The position numbers and the translations under genes were made by a program. Of a stretch of 64,000 nt of DNA, positions 50,486-58,663 are shown piece after piece. Origin of the DNA: Palsa-504 sp963753195. Its GTDB lineage: Bacteria; Actinomycetota; Actinomycetes; Streptosporangiales; Streptosporangiaceae. Every line of letters begins with the position of its first letter. The stretch's first letter is position 1. The notes under the pieces are model-generated. The model had not been told where the DNA came from, did not search any database, and saw only the letters and a list, made by a program, of their open reading frames with translations. The stretch covers positions 310,001-374,000 of the forward strand of contig CAVWBH010000004.1 of assembly GCA_963753195.1 (NCBI GenBank), written 5' to 3'.

Positions 50486-51112
50486 CTACACCGGCCGCAG
50501 CACGCCCTGGGGTGCCGACGGCGTCATCGAGCCGAGCAGGCGCTCCAGGGCGACCTCGACGTCCTCCCGCCAGGTCAGGATGGTCCGCAGCTCCATCCGC
50601 AGCCGCGGGTAGTGGTGATGCGGGCGGATCGTCTTGAAGCCCACCGCAAGAAGATAATCCACCGGAAGCAGGCAGCCCGGCGATTCCCATCTCCGGTCGC
50701 CGAAGGCCTCGATCGCCTTCACGCCTCGGCGGGTGAGATCCTTGGCCATCGCCTGCACGAGCATCCGGCCGATGCCGCCGCCGGTGAACTCGCTCAGCAG
50801 ATGCGCGGTCATGAACAGCACGGCGTCGGCGCTTACCGGGCTGGTCGGAAAGGCCAGCGACCGCGGGACGTACTGCGGGGGGGCGAACATCATGTATCCC
50901 GCGGGGACGCCGTCGACATAGGCGATCTTCCCGCAGCTGCCCCATTCGAGCAGCACCGAGGACACCCAGGACTCCTTCTCGAGTTCCGGGTCGCCGCTTT
51001 CCTCGGCCCTGGCCCCGCTGGCCGGACCCAGTTCCCAGAAAACACATTTGCGGCACTTCGGCGGCAAGTCGCCGAGATTGTCCAGCGTGATATTGACGAT
51101 ACGGCGCGACAT
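50486..51112 (-). CDS. GNAT family acetyltransferase
   Basis: Start at ATG 51112 (MSRRIVNITLDNLGDLPPKC) following GGGGAACAGG; 208 residues. The N-terminus has the CRKCVFWE motif characteristic of a GNAT subfamily found near trxA/parB in Streptomyces. The acetyl-CoA loop reads GGGIGRMLVQAMAKDLTRRG, and the end is VGFKTIRPHHHYPRLRMEL. Substrate unknown. Convergent with trxA. Confidence 0.88.
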   Translation of the reverse strand: MSRRIVNITLDNLGDLPPKCRKCVFWELGPASGARAEESGDPELEKESWVSSVLLEWGSCGKIAYVDGVPAGYMMFAPPQYVPRSLAFPTSPVSADAVLFMTAHLLSEFTGGGIGRMLVQAMAKDLTRRGVKAIEAFGDRRWESPGCLLPVDYLLAVGFKTIRPHHHYPRLRMELRTILTWREDVEVALERLLGSMTPSAPQGVLRPV

Positions 51113-51222
51113 CCTGTTCCCCGGTACGCCGGCCCACGGCCGAATCCACAAGCGTCCTTAGCAGATACCGATTATCCTGGCATGATACTGGACCATTTCA
51201 GGAGCGGACTTCAGGAGACGCC

Positions 51223-52500
51223 GTGACCGGCGAGCAGCAGACCCCAGCACAGCCACAGCGCGTTGACCGCTACGTCGGTCAGTACGCCGAACGCGCCGTG
51301 GGCATGGTCGCCTCCGAGATCCGCGCCCTGTTCGCCGTGGCCGCCCGGCCCGAGATCGTCTCGCTGGCCGGCGGCTCGCCCAACGTATCCGCGCTCCCGC
51401 TCGATGCCGTCGGCGACATGATCGGCCAGCTGATCGCCAGCCGCGGGGATACCGCGCTGCAGTACTGCACCGCGCAGGGGGACGCCGGGCTGCGCGAGCG
51501 GATCTGCGACGTCATGGCGCTGGAGGAAATCCAGGCCCACCCGGACGAGATCGTGATCACCGTCGGCTCCCAGCAGGCGCTTGACCTGCTGACCAGGATT
51601 TTCATCGACCCCGGCGACGTGATCCTGGCCGAGGCGCCGTCGTACGTGGGCGCCCTGGGCGCCTTCGCCAGCTACCAGGCCCGCGTGGTCCACGTGGCGA
51701 TGGATGACGACGGGCTGATTCCCGCGGCGCTCGAGGAAGCCATCCAGCGGACGGCCGCGGCCGGCCGACGGGCCAAGTTCCTTTACACCGTGCCGAACTT
51801 CCACAATCCGGCCGGGGTGACGCTCGCCGCCGAACGGCGGCACCGCATCCTGCAGATCTGCCAGCGCGCCGGCCTGCTCGTAGTCGAGGACAACCCCTAC
51901 GGCCTGCTCGGTTTCGATGGCGAGCCGATGCGGGCGCTGCGGGCCGACGACGACGAGGGCATCGTCTACCTCGGCACGTTCTCCAAGACCTTCGCCGCGG
52001 GAGTCCGGGTCGGGTGGGCGGTCGCCCCGGCCGCGATCAGGGACAAGCTGATCCTGGCCGCCGAGTCGGCGGTACTGTGCCACTCCAGCTTCTCGCAGCT
52101 GACCGTGCGCGAGTACCTGACCACCCAGCCCTGGCTCGAGCAGATCAAGACGTTCCGCGAGCTCTACCGCGAGCGCAGGGACGCCACGCTGAGCGCCCTG
52201 GAGACCATGATGCCCCCCGGCTGCCAGTGGACCCGGCCGGGCGGCGGGTTCTACGTCTGGCTCCGGCTACCGGAAGGCGTCAACGCCAAGGCCATGCTGC
52301 CGCGGGCGATCTCCTCACGGGTCGCCTACGTGCCCGGAACCGGCTTCTACGCCGACGGCTCAGGCGGCCAGTACGCGCGGCTGTGCTATTCACTGCCCAG
52401 CCCGGACCGGATCCACGAGGGGGTCCGCCGGCTGGCCTCGGTGATCGAGACCGAGATCCAGCTGCGGGACGACTTCGGCCCGGCCCCGGGCATCCGGTAG
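51223..52500 (+). CDS. PLP-dependent aminotransferase, class I/II
   Basis: 425 residues, GTG start with CAGGAGA upstream. VSLAGGSPNVSALPLDAV, ALQYCTAQGDAGLRERICD, FLYTVPNFHNPAGVTL, EDNPYGLLGFDGEP and the lysine loop LGTFSKTFAAGVRVGWAVAP (Schiff-base Lys) are typical of fold-type I aminotransferases of the 2-aminoadipate/LysN-like branch. The amino donor is not determinable. Four bases separate it from the D-Ala-D-Ala-ligase-type gene, so an operon with cell-wall amino acid metabolism is plausible. Confidence 0.92.
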   Translation: MTGEQQTPAQPQRVDRYVGQYAERAVGMVASEIRALFAVAARPEIVSLAGGSPNVSALPLDAVGDMIGQLIASRGDTALQYCTAQGDAGLRERICDVMALEEIQAHPDEIVITVGSQQALDLLTRIFIDPGDVILAEAPSYVGALGAFASYQARVVHVAMDDDGLIPAALEEAIQRTAAAGRRAKFLYTVPNFHNPAGVTLAAERRHRILQICQRAGLLVVEDNPYGLLGFDGEPMRALRADDDEGIVYLGTFSKTFAAGVRVGWAVAPAAIRDKLILAAESAVLCHSSFSQLTVREYLTTQPWLEQIKTFRELYRERRDATLSALETMMPPGCQWTRPGGGFYVWLRLPEGVNAKAMLPRAISSRVAYVPGTGFYADGSGGQYARLCYSLPSPDRIHEGVRRLASVIETEIQLRDDFGPAPGIR

Positions 52501-52503
52501 ACC

Positions 52504-53457
52504 ATGTACGAACTCGATCGGGTGGTGGTCCTGGCCGGAGGCCTGTCCGCCGAGCGGGAGGTCTCGCTCCGCTCAGGTCAGCGGGTCCGTGACGCCCTGG
52601 CCGAGGCGGGCATCGAGGCCGTGATAGCCGACGCCGACGCCGATCTGCTCACCCGGCTGCGCGCCGACCCGCCCAGCGCGGTCTTCCCCGTCATTCACGG
52701 TGCCTCCGGGGAGGACGGCGCGATCCGGGAGGTGCTGGGGCTGCTCGGCACGCCGTACGTCGGGTCGGTGGCCAGTGCCTGCCAGATGGCGTTCGACAAG
52801 CCGACCGCCAAGGCCCTGGCCGCGGCGGCGGGACTGGCCACGCCGCAGTCGGTGACGCTGCCCCGGGAGACCTTCCACGACCTCGGCGCGGCCGCGGTAA
52901 TCGACCTCATCATCGCCAGGCTGGGGCTCCCGCTGTACGTCAAGCCGTCCCGGGGCGGCTCCGCGCTTGGCGCGGGACCGGTGCGCGCCGCGGCTGAGCT
53001 GCCCGCCGCCCTGCTGGGCTGTTTCGCCTACGGCGACATCGCGCTCATCGAGCAGCTCATCTCGGGGACGGAGGTGACCGTCGGGGTAGTCGACCTCGGC
53101 CACGGCCCGCTGGCCCTGCCGCCCGTCGAGATCGTCCCGGGCGACGGGAGCTACGACTACACCGCCCGGTACACCGCGGGCAAGACGGAGTTCTACGTCC
53201 CGGCCCGGCTGCCCGGCGAGGTCGCGGCCCAGGCGTCGCGGATCGCGATCGCCGCGCACTCCGTCCTCGGGCTGCGCGACCTGTCCCGTACCGACCTGAT
53301 CGTCGACGATACTGGCACGGCCTACTTCCTCGAGGTGAACGTCTCGCCGGGGATGACGGAAACCAGCACGCTGCCGATGGCGCTCGAGGCCTCGGGTCAC
53401 GCATTCGGTACCACCTGCGTCCGCCTGCTCGAACTGGCCGCGTCCCGACGCGCTTAG
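52504..53457 (+). CDS. D-alanine--D-alanine ligase family protein
   Basis: 317 residues. ATP-grasp ligase: VVLAGGLSAEREVSLRSGQR, FPVIHGASGEDGAIREVLGL, YVGSVASACQMAFDKPTAK, LPLYVKPSRGGSALGA and the metal site DLIVDDTGTAYFLEVNVSPG with TETSTLPM. It joins two D-alanines for peptidoglycan precursors, or a related dipeptide. A second, longer Ddl may exist elsewhere in the genome, so I leave out the symbol. Follows the aminotransferase at 3 nt. Confidence 0.9.
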   Translation: MYELDRVVVLAGGLSAEREVSLRSGQRVRDALAEAGIEAVIADADADLLTRLRADPPSAVFPVIHGASGEDGAIREVLGLLGTPYVGSVASACQMAFDKPTAKALAAAAGLATPQSVTLPRETFHDLGAAAVIDLIIARLGLPLYVKPSRGGSALGAGPVRAAAELPAALLGCFAYGDIALIEQLISGTEVTVGVVDLGHGPLALPPVEIVPGDGSYDYTARYTAGKTEFYVPARLPGEVAAQASRIAIAAHSVLGLRDLSRTDLIVDDTGTAYFLEVNVSPGMTETSTLPMALEASGHAFGTTCVRLLELAASRRA

Positions 53458-54132
53458 CAGGTTCCCGACGTTGCGAGCCGCGAAGCCGGGCGAGGCTCGG
53501 CGCAAGCGGTTCGCGGTCACTGGTGCCGTGGCAGGTTGGGTTGGCCCGCAGTTCAGGGGGCGCCGTCAGCGGCCACGGGCCAGGCCGATGAGGGGATGCG
53601 GTGGGACGGACGGCAGGACGCGGCAGCGCCGGCGGGCGCGCGGATGGCGGCCGGGCGTGGTTAGCCGCCCGCTGCTTGACCGGGACGCCGGTTATGCGTT
53701 ATACCCCGTTATGCCGCAACTTCACATTGAGGCATAACGGACGTTGACCATGATCATGGGCCAAAGCGGTCCTCCATTTGGCCGAAATGACCCATGATCA
53801 TGGAACGGCCCGAGCGGAGGATGCTTTTCTCATGGCGGGAGCGCCCCGGGCGAACGTAACGTGACACGGGCACTTGCACTTGCCAGGCCGGCAAGGCGAA
53901 CAGGCGGCGGGATAGCCGTGTTGCGCCCGGATTCACGGGCTGGAACGTGTACGGGTCCTGACCAGCATGTCGTGACGGGCCACACCAGACCCGCCTTCGC
54001 ACCCAGACACGGGCGAGCGGTAGTTACCGCGGCGGCACGATGGCTCGGCGGCACCGGTGTGCGGCGCACCCTCTGCCCAGCGGCTCGGTGGCCGCGACGG
54101 TGGCCCGATTGCGGTCCCCTACGCTCGTGGGC
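53458..54132. other. 675-nt intergenic region with nested inverted repeats
   Basis: No gene supported. CCGTTATGCC/GGCATAACGG (53706-53715 and 53731-53740, 15-nt loop) is a perfect 10-bp inverted repeat. It is followed by two CCATGATCATGG palindromes (53748-53759, 53792-53803) flanking GGCCAAA...TTTGGCC (53759-53765, 53777-53783). Could be a terminator plus protein-binding or repeat element. Confidence 0.55.
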
Positions 54133-55158
54133 ATGACAGGACACAAGAGCTTCGGCAGCGACAACCACACGGGCACGCACCCGGCGGTGCTCCGGGCCAT
54201 CATCGAGGCCAACTCCGGCGACGCGATCGCTTACGGCGCGGATGAGTGGACAGAGCGGGTGACGGCGCAGTTGTGCGAGACGTTCGGGGCGCAGGGTGCT
54301 TTCCTCGTGCTGAACGGGAGCGGCGCCAACGTCCTTGGCCTCAGCGTCCTGCTGCGCAGGCACGAGGCTGTCATCTGCGCCGAGTCCGCGCACATTTTTA
54401 CCGATGAGTGCGGCGCCCCGGAACGGCTGGTCGGCACCAAGCTCCTCGCGGTAGCAGCGCCCGATGGCAAGCTCACCCCGGAGCTGATCGGCGGGCAGCT
54501 ACGCGGCCGCGGTGATGACCACTTCGCCCAGCCCGGCGTGGTGGCCCTCACCCAGTCGACGGAGTTCGGCACCTGCTACACGCTCGCCGAGCTGCGGGAG
54601 ATAGCCGAGTTCTGCCGCTCCAGCGACCTGCGGGTGTTCCTGGACGGAGCTCGCCTGGCCAACGCGGCCGCCTACCTCGGCTGCTCCCTGGCGGAGCTCG
54701 CGGAATGCGCGGACGTGCTCACCTTCGGCGGCACGAAGAACGGCGCCATGGGCGCGGAGGCGCTCATCGTGATGAGCGGCGGCCACGCCGCTGATGTGCC
54801 GTACCTGCGGAAGCAGCAGACCCAGCTGACGTCCAAGATGCGCTTCGTGGCAGCCCAGATCAGCGCGCTCCTGCAGGACGAGCTCTGGCGGGACAACGCC
54901 GTCCACGCCAATGCCATGGCGGCCAGGCTCGCCGATAGCGTGCGCGCCGTGGACGGCGTCCAGCTCGTCTACCCGGTTCAGGCCAATGCGGTCTTCGCCC
55001 GGCTCCGGCCGCGGCACATCGCGGCCCTCCAGGAGGACTGGCGGTTCCACGTCTGGGACGAGCACGACTCGGTCGTCCGGTGGATGACCGCCTTCGACAC
55101 CACTGCCGCCGACGTTGACGCGTTCCTCGCGGGCATCCGCGCTACGGCCGCCGCTTAA
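54133..55158 (+). CDS. ltaE: low-specificity L-threonine aldolase
   Basis: Start at the ATG 54133 (MTGHKSFGSDNHTGTHPAVL); 341 residues. PLP fold-type I enzyme splitting threonine to glycine and acetaldehyde. SDNHTGTHPAVLRAI, IAYGADEWTERV, ICAESAHIFTDECGAPE, LFxxGARLANAA-like DGARLANAAAYL, and the Schiff-base region TFGGTKNGAMGAEALIVM define the family. It stands between the multi-palindrome region and the parS site. Confidence 0.93.
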   Translation: MTGHKSFGSDNHTGTHPAVLRAIIEANSGDAIAYGADEWTERVTAQLCETFGAQGAFLVLNGSGANVLGLSVLLRRHEAVICAESAHIFTDECGAPERLVGTKLLAVAAPDGKLTPELIGGQLRGRGDDHFAQPGVVALTQSTEFGTCYTLAELREIAEFCRSSDLRVFLDGARLANAAAYLGCSLAELAECADVLTFGGTKNGAMGAEALIVMSGGHAADVPYLRKQQTQLTSKMRFVAAQISALLQDELWRDNAVHANAMAARLADSVRAVDGVQLVYPVQANAVFARLRPRHIAALQEDWRFHVWDEHDSVVRWMTAFDTTAADVDAFLAGIRATAAA

Positions 55159-55166
55159 AGCGGCAA

Positions 55167-55182
55167 TGTTTCACGTGAATCC
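55167..55182. other. parS-like centromere site
   Basis: TGTTTCACGTGAATCC matches 14 of 16 bases of the ParB-binding consensus TGTTTCACGTGAAACA. It lies in the spacer just past the stop of parB. Nucleation point for the ParB partition complex. Confidence 0.75.
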
Positions 55183-55190
55183 AACGCGAG

Positions 55191-56162
55191 CTAGCCGTCG
55201 TGGCCGGGCGGGCCGGGCGGGCTCATCGCCTTGACGATGCGCTCCAGATCGTCCACGGTGGCGAACTCGACGACGATCTTGCCCTTGCGCTGGCCCATTT
55301 CCACCTTGACCCGCGTCTCGAAGAGGTCGGACAAGCGGTCGGCCAGGTGGCGGAGGCCGGGGGCGGTGGGCCGCCTGCCCGCGCGGGCCGTGCGCTGGCG
55401 CGGGGTGTCACCGGAACCGACCGCGACGATCTCCTCGACGGCGCGGACCGACAGGCCCTCGGCCACGATCCGGCTCGCCAGGTGATCCTGCGCCTGCGGA
55501 TCCCCGAGGCTCAGCAGAGCGCGGGCATGGCCCGCGGACAGCACGCCCGCCGCCACGCGCTTCTGCACCACGGGAGGCAGGTTCAGCAGCCGGAGGGTGT
55601 TGCTGATATGCGGGCGGGAGCGGCCTATCTTGTGCGCGAGTTCCTCGTGGGTGGCGCCGAAGTCGTCGAGCAGCTGCTGGTAGGCCGCGGCCTCCTCCAG
55701 GGGGTCCAGCTGCTGGCGGTGCAGGTTCTCGATCAGCGCGTCTCTGAGCAGGTCGTCATCCTGCGTCTGCTTGACGATGGCGCCGATATCGGTCAGCCCG
55801 GCCCGCTGCGCCGCGCGCCACCTGCGCTCGCCCATGATGAGCTCGTACTGGCCAGCGCCGGCCGCGCGGACGACCACGGGCTGCAGCAGGCCGACCTCCC
55901 TGATCGAGTCGGCGAGCTCGTCGAGTGCCTCCTCGTCGAAGGTGCGCCGCGGCTGGCGCGGGTTCGGGCTGATCGCGGTCACCGCGATCTCCTCGTAGCG
56001 GGCGCCCGCCACCTCGCCGAGCTCCGGGGCCTGGATGGCCGGCTCCTCGCCCGCGACCGGAGACGGATTCGGGCCACGGGCCGCGTCACCCTCGCCCAGA
56101 CGGGCCGAGTCAGGGATCAGGGCCCCGAGGCCTCGACCTAGACCGCGCCTTTGCTGCGCCAC
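55191..56162 (-). CDS. parB: chromosome partitioning protein ParB
   Basis: 323 residues, GTG start. CTP-dependent clamp that loads at parS and spreads. ISPNPRQPRRTFDEEALDEL, GERRWRAAQRAGL (the CTP-binding GERRxRA motif), NLHRQQLDPLEEAAAY, and the helix-turn-helix THEELAHKIGRSRPHISNTL with VLSAGHARALLSL are clear. A C-terminal leucine-rich dimer domain ends it. Overlaps no other gene; parA lies 15 nt upstream on the same strand. Confidence 0.96.
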   Translation of the reverse strand: MAQQRRGLGRGLGALIPDSARLGEGDAARGPNPSPVAGEEPAIQAPELGEVAGARYEEIAVTAISPNPRQPRRTFDEEALDELADSIREVGLLQPVVVRAAGAGQYELIMGERRWRAAQRAGLTDIGAIVKQTQDDDLLRDALIENLHRQQLDPLEEAAAYQQLLDDFGATHEELAHKIGRSRPHISNTLRLLNLPPVVQKRVAAGVLSAGHARALLSLGDPQAQDHLASRIVAEGLSVRAVEEIVAVGSGDTPRQRTARAGRRPTAPGLRHLADRLSDLFETRVKVEMGQRKGKIVVEFATVDDLERIVKAMSPPGPPGHDG

Positions 56163-56176
56163 CGGCTCTCCCCGAT

Positions 56177-57388
56177 CTAACCGTGCTGGCTCTGGCCCAG
56201 CGAGCCGGCCGATTGCATGGCCAGCTCCTTCGCCGCCTCCGTGTAGGCGATCGCGCCGCTCGAACCGGGGTCATAGCTGATCACGGATTGTCCCCGGCTC
56301 GGTGCCTCCGACACCCGGACGCTCCGCGGGATGATCGTACGCAGCACCGACGCGCCGAAGTGCGCGCGCACGTCATCGGCCACGTCTGCGGCCAGCCGGG
56401 TACGTCCGTCGTACATCGTCAGCAGGACCGAGGAGACGTGCAGCCCCGGATTGAAATTCACCCGGACCAGATCGGCGGTGTTCAGCAGCTGCTGGACGCC
56501 CTCCAGCGCGTAGTACTCGCACTGGATCGGCAGCAGGACCTCTTCCGCCGCGACCAGCGCGTTGAGGGTCAGCAGCCCAAGCGATGGCGGGCAATCCACG
56601 AACACGTAGTCCAGCTGCGAGGTGTCGTAGGCCCGGAGCGCACGGGCCAGCCGAAGCTCCCTGGCGACCACCGGAACCAGTTCGATCTCAGCGCCCGCGA
56701 GGTCGATGGTGGCCGGAGCGCAGTAGAGGCCCGGCATGTCCCCGGCCGGGCGGATCACCTCGGCCAGCGGGCAGTCCTCGACCAGCACGTTGTAGACAGA
56801 CGGGACGCCCGCGTAGTGATCGACGTCAAGCGCGGTCGACGCATTGCCCTGCGGATCCAGGTCTATGACCAGGACCCGGGAGCCGTGCTGAGCGAGGCTC
56901 GCGGCCAGGTTGACCGCGGTGGTGGTCTTGCCGACCCCGCCCTTCTGGTTCGCGATCGTCATGAGCCGGCAGCGGGACGGGCGCGGCCAGGACGGCCCGT
57001 CGGCCCGGCCCCGCACGCCCACTGCGGCCCGAGCGGCTCGTCCTATCGGCGTGTCCACCTGCTCGCCGGGTACCTCGGGGACAACGACCGGCGGGAGCGG
57101 CGTATCCGCCCGCCCGCCGTCCCCGGCGGCCTCGACGGTCCCGCTTACAGGTCTCTCACCGTTCACCTGAACGCCTCTCGATCCCGGGTTCGATCCTCGT
57201 GCCGCAATCGGGCCCGGGTCCTGCGCCGGCCAGCCCAGGCCGCCAACGTCGGCGGCCGCGCCAGTCACCGTGGTGCCTTCCGCCCCCGCCGCCCGCGACC
57301 CGCCCGGCCAGCCCAGTCCCGCTGCGCCCTGCACTCTCGCTGCGCCCTGCAGTCCCGCTGCGCCCGGGCGGTTATAGCTAGGCCCCAC
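56177..57388 (-). CDS. parA: chromosome partitioning ATPase ParA
   Basis: 403 residues from GTG 57388, after AGGCAGGG and overlapping the end of rsmG. The first roughly 140 residues are low-complexity Gly/Ala/Pro and may be mis-started. The deviant Walker A ANQKGGVGKTTTAVNLAASL, FVDCPPSLGLLTLNALVAAE (Walker B), and VLLTMYDGRTRLAADVADDV follow. It moves origin regions apart with ParB. A shorter start, for instance GTG before QVNGERPVSG, is possible. Confidence 0.94.
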   Translation of the reverse strand: MGPSYNRPGAAGLQGAARVQGAAGLGWPGGSRAAGAEGTTVTGAAADVGGLGWPAQDPGPIAARGSNPGSRGVQVNGERPVSGTVEAAGDGGRADTPLPPVVVPEVPGEQVDTPIGRAARAAVGVRGRADGPSWPRPSRCRLMTIANQKGGVGKTTTAVNLAASLAQHGSRVLVIDLDPQGNASTALDVDHYAGVPSVYNVLVEDCPLAEVIRPAGDMPGLYCAPATIDLAGAEIELVPVVARELRLARALRAYDTSQLDYVFVDCPPSLGLLTLNALVAAEEVLLPIQCEYYALEGVQQLLNTADLVRVNFNPGLHVSSVLLTMYDGRTRLAADVADDVRAHFGASVLRTIIPRSVRVSEAPSRGQSVISYDPGSSGAIAYTEAAKELAMQSAGSLGQSQHG

Positions 57389-58070
57389 CTATGCCCTGCC
57401 TCATCTCAGCGAAGAACCGCACGACGGTTGTCGCAGGAACGACCTTACCGTGCCCCGCCCACACAACCTCGGCGTCGCGGGCACCAATTCGACGCAGTAC
57501 CGGCTCCGCCGCCTTCAGTTCCTCTGCTGCGGTGCGCCCTTTCATCGCCAGCACCATACCCCCCGGGCGTACCACGCCCATGGCCAGCCCGGCCAGCCGG
57601 GGCAGCGGAGCGACCGCACGAGCGGTCACCACGTCCGCACGAATGGTGACATCCTCGGCCCGGCCGCGCACCACGGATACGTTGGTCAGGTCCAGCTCGG
57701 TCACGCACTCGGCCAGGAAGCGACAGCGCCGTTCCATCGGCTCGAGCAAGGTGACCGCCGTATCCGGCAGCACCATGGCCAAGACCAGCCCGGGCAGCCC
57801 GGCCCCCGAGCCGAGGTCCAGCAGCGTACCGCGCCGGTCATCAATGAGCTCAGCCACCACCGCGCAGTTCAGCAGGTGCCGGTCCCACAGCCTGGGCACC
57901 TCCCGCGGGCCGAGCAGGCCCTGCTCCACGCCGCGGGTGGCGAGGATGTCGGCGAACGCCACTGCGGCGGGCAGAGCCGGTCCGAACACGCTCGCCGCGC
58001 TGCCGGGCGGCGGCCCAGCCTTGAGGTCAGGCCAAGGGCCGGCGTCGGTGCCTTCCGGGACCGCGCTCAC
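57378..58070 (-). CDS. rsmG: 16S rRNA (guanine527-N7)-methyltransferase
   Basis: 230 residues. Rossmann methyltransferase: WDRHLLNCAVVAELI, then the SAM loop LLDLGSGAGLPGLVLAMVLP, LLEPMERRCRFLAECV, and VVTARAVAPLPRLAGLAMGV. Methylates G527 in the 530 loop. Loss gives low-level streptomycin resistance in relatives. Between jag and parA as usual. Confidence 0.95.
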   Translation of the reverse strand: MSAVPEGTDAGPWPDLKAGPPPGSAASVFGPALPAAVAFADILATRGVEQGLLGPREVPRLWDRHLLNCAVVAELIDDRRGTLLDLGSGAGLPGLVLAMVLPDTAVTLLEPMERRCRFLAECVTELDLTNVSVVRGRAEDVTIRADVVTARAVAPLPRLAGLAMGVVRPGGMVLAMKGRTAAEELKAAEPVLRRIGARDAEVVWAGHGKVVPATTVVRFFAEMRQGIGGA

Positions 58071-58103
58071 CTCGGACAGGTCCCGGTCACCACAGGCCGT
58101 GCA

Positions 58104-58628
58104 TCACCCGACGGGGAAGACCACGACCCGCCGGTTGGGCTCCTCGCCCTCGGACTCGCTCCGAAGCCCGGCGGCGGCCACCGCGTCGTGGACGATCTTC
58201 CGCTCGAAGGGCGACATCGCGGCCAGCGTCTTCGGCTGGCCCGTGCGGGCGACCTCCTCGGCCACCGTGCGGCCGTAGTCAGCCAGCTCCGCGCGCCGGC
58301 GCGCCCGGTAACCGCCGATGTCCAGCATCAGCCTGGCTCGGATGCCGGTCTGCTGGTGCACCGCCAGCCGGGTCAGCTCCTGCAGCGCCTCGAGTACCTC
58401 GCCGTCCTCACCGACCAGCTCCTGCAAGGTCGCTCCGACCACCGATACGATGGCCCGCTCGCCCTCGACGTCCATGTCGATGTCACCATCGAGGTCGGCG
58501 ATGTCGAGCAGGCCCTCTACGTAGTCGGCGGCGATATCGCCCTCGAGCTCAAGATCACCGACCTGCGGCTCGCGCTCAGCCGCGTCGGGGGCATCCTCCT
58601 CGGCCGTGACCTCTACGTCCTGGCTCAT
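58104..58628 (-). CDS. jag: Jag (SpoIIIJ-associated) KH/R3H RNA-binding protein
   Basis: Start at ATG 58628 (MSQDVEVTAEEDAPDAAERE); 174 residues. An acidic N-terminus is followed by a KH-like segment (VEGERAIVSVVGATLQELVG, GEVLEALQELTRLAVHQQTG) and the R3H motif (MSPFERKIVHDAVA, ... GEEPNRRVVV). RNA-binding partner of the YidC insertase, cytosolic. A longer start at 58667 would overlap yidC by 4 nt. Confidence 0.93.
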   Translation of the reverse strand: MSQDVEVTAEEDAPDAAEREPQVGDLELEGDIAADYVEGLLDIADLDGDIDMDVEGERAIVSVVGATLQELVGEDGEVLEALQELTRLAVHQQTGIRARLMLDIGGYRARRRAELADYGRTVAEEVARTGQPKTLAAMSPFERKIVHDAVAAAGLRSESEGEEPNRRVVVFPVG

Positions 58629-58663
58629 TGTGTTCTGGTCTCCCGCCGTGCTCCGCGTACTGG

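Noticed and set aside
53471..53737. 88-codon Arg-rich frame in the intergenic region
   Set aside because: No ribosome site, extreme Arg content, and it runs into the inverted repeat.
56183..57649. 488-codon plus-strand open frame opposite parA
   Set aside because: Antisense of a gene with unmistakable Walker motifs.
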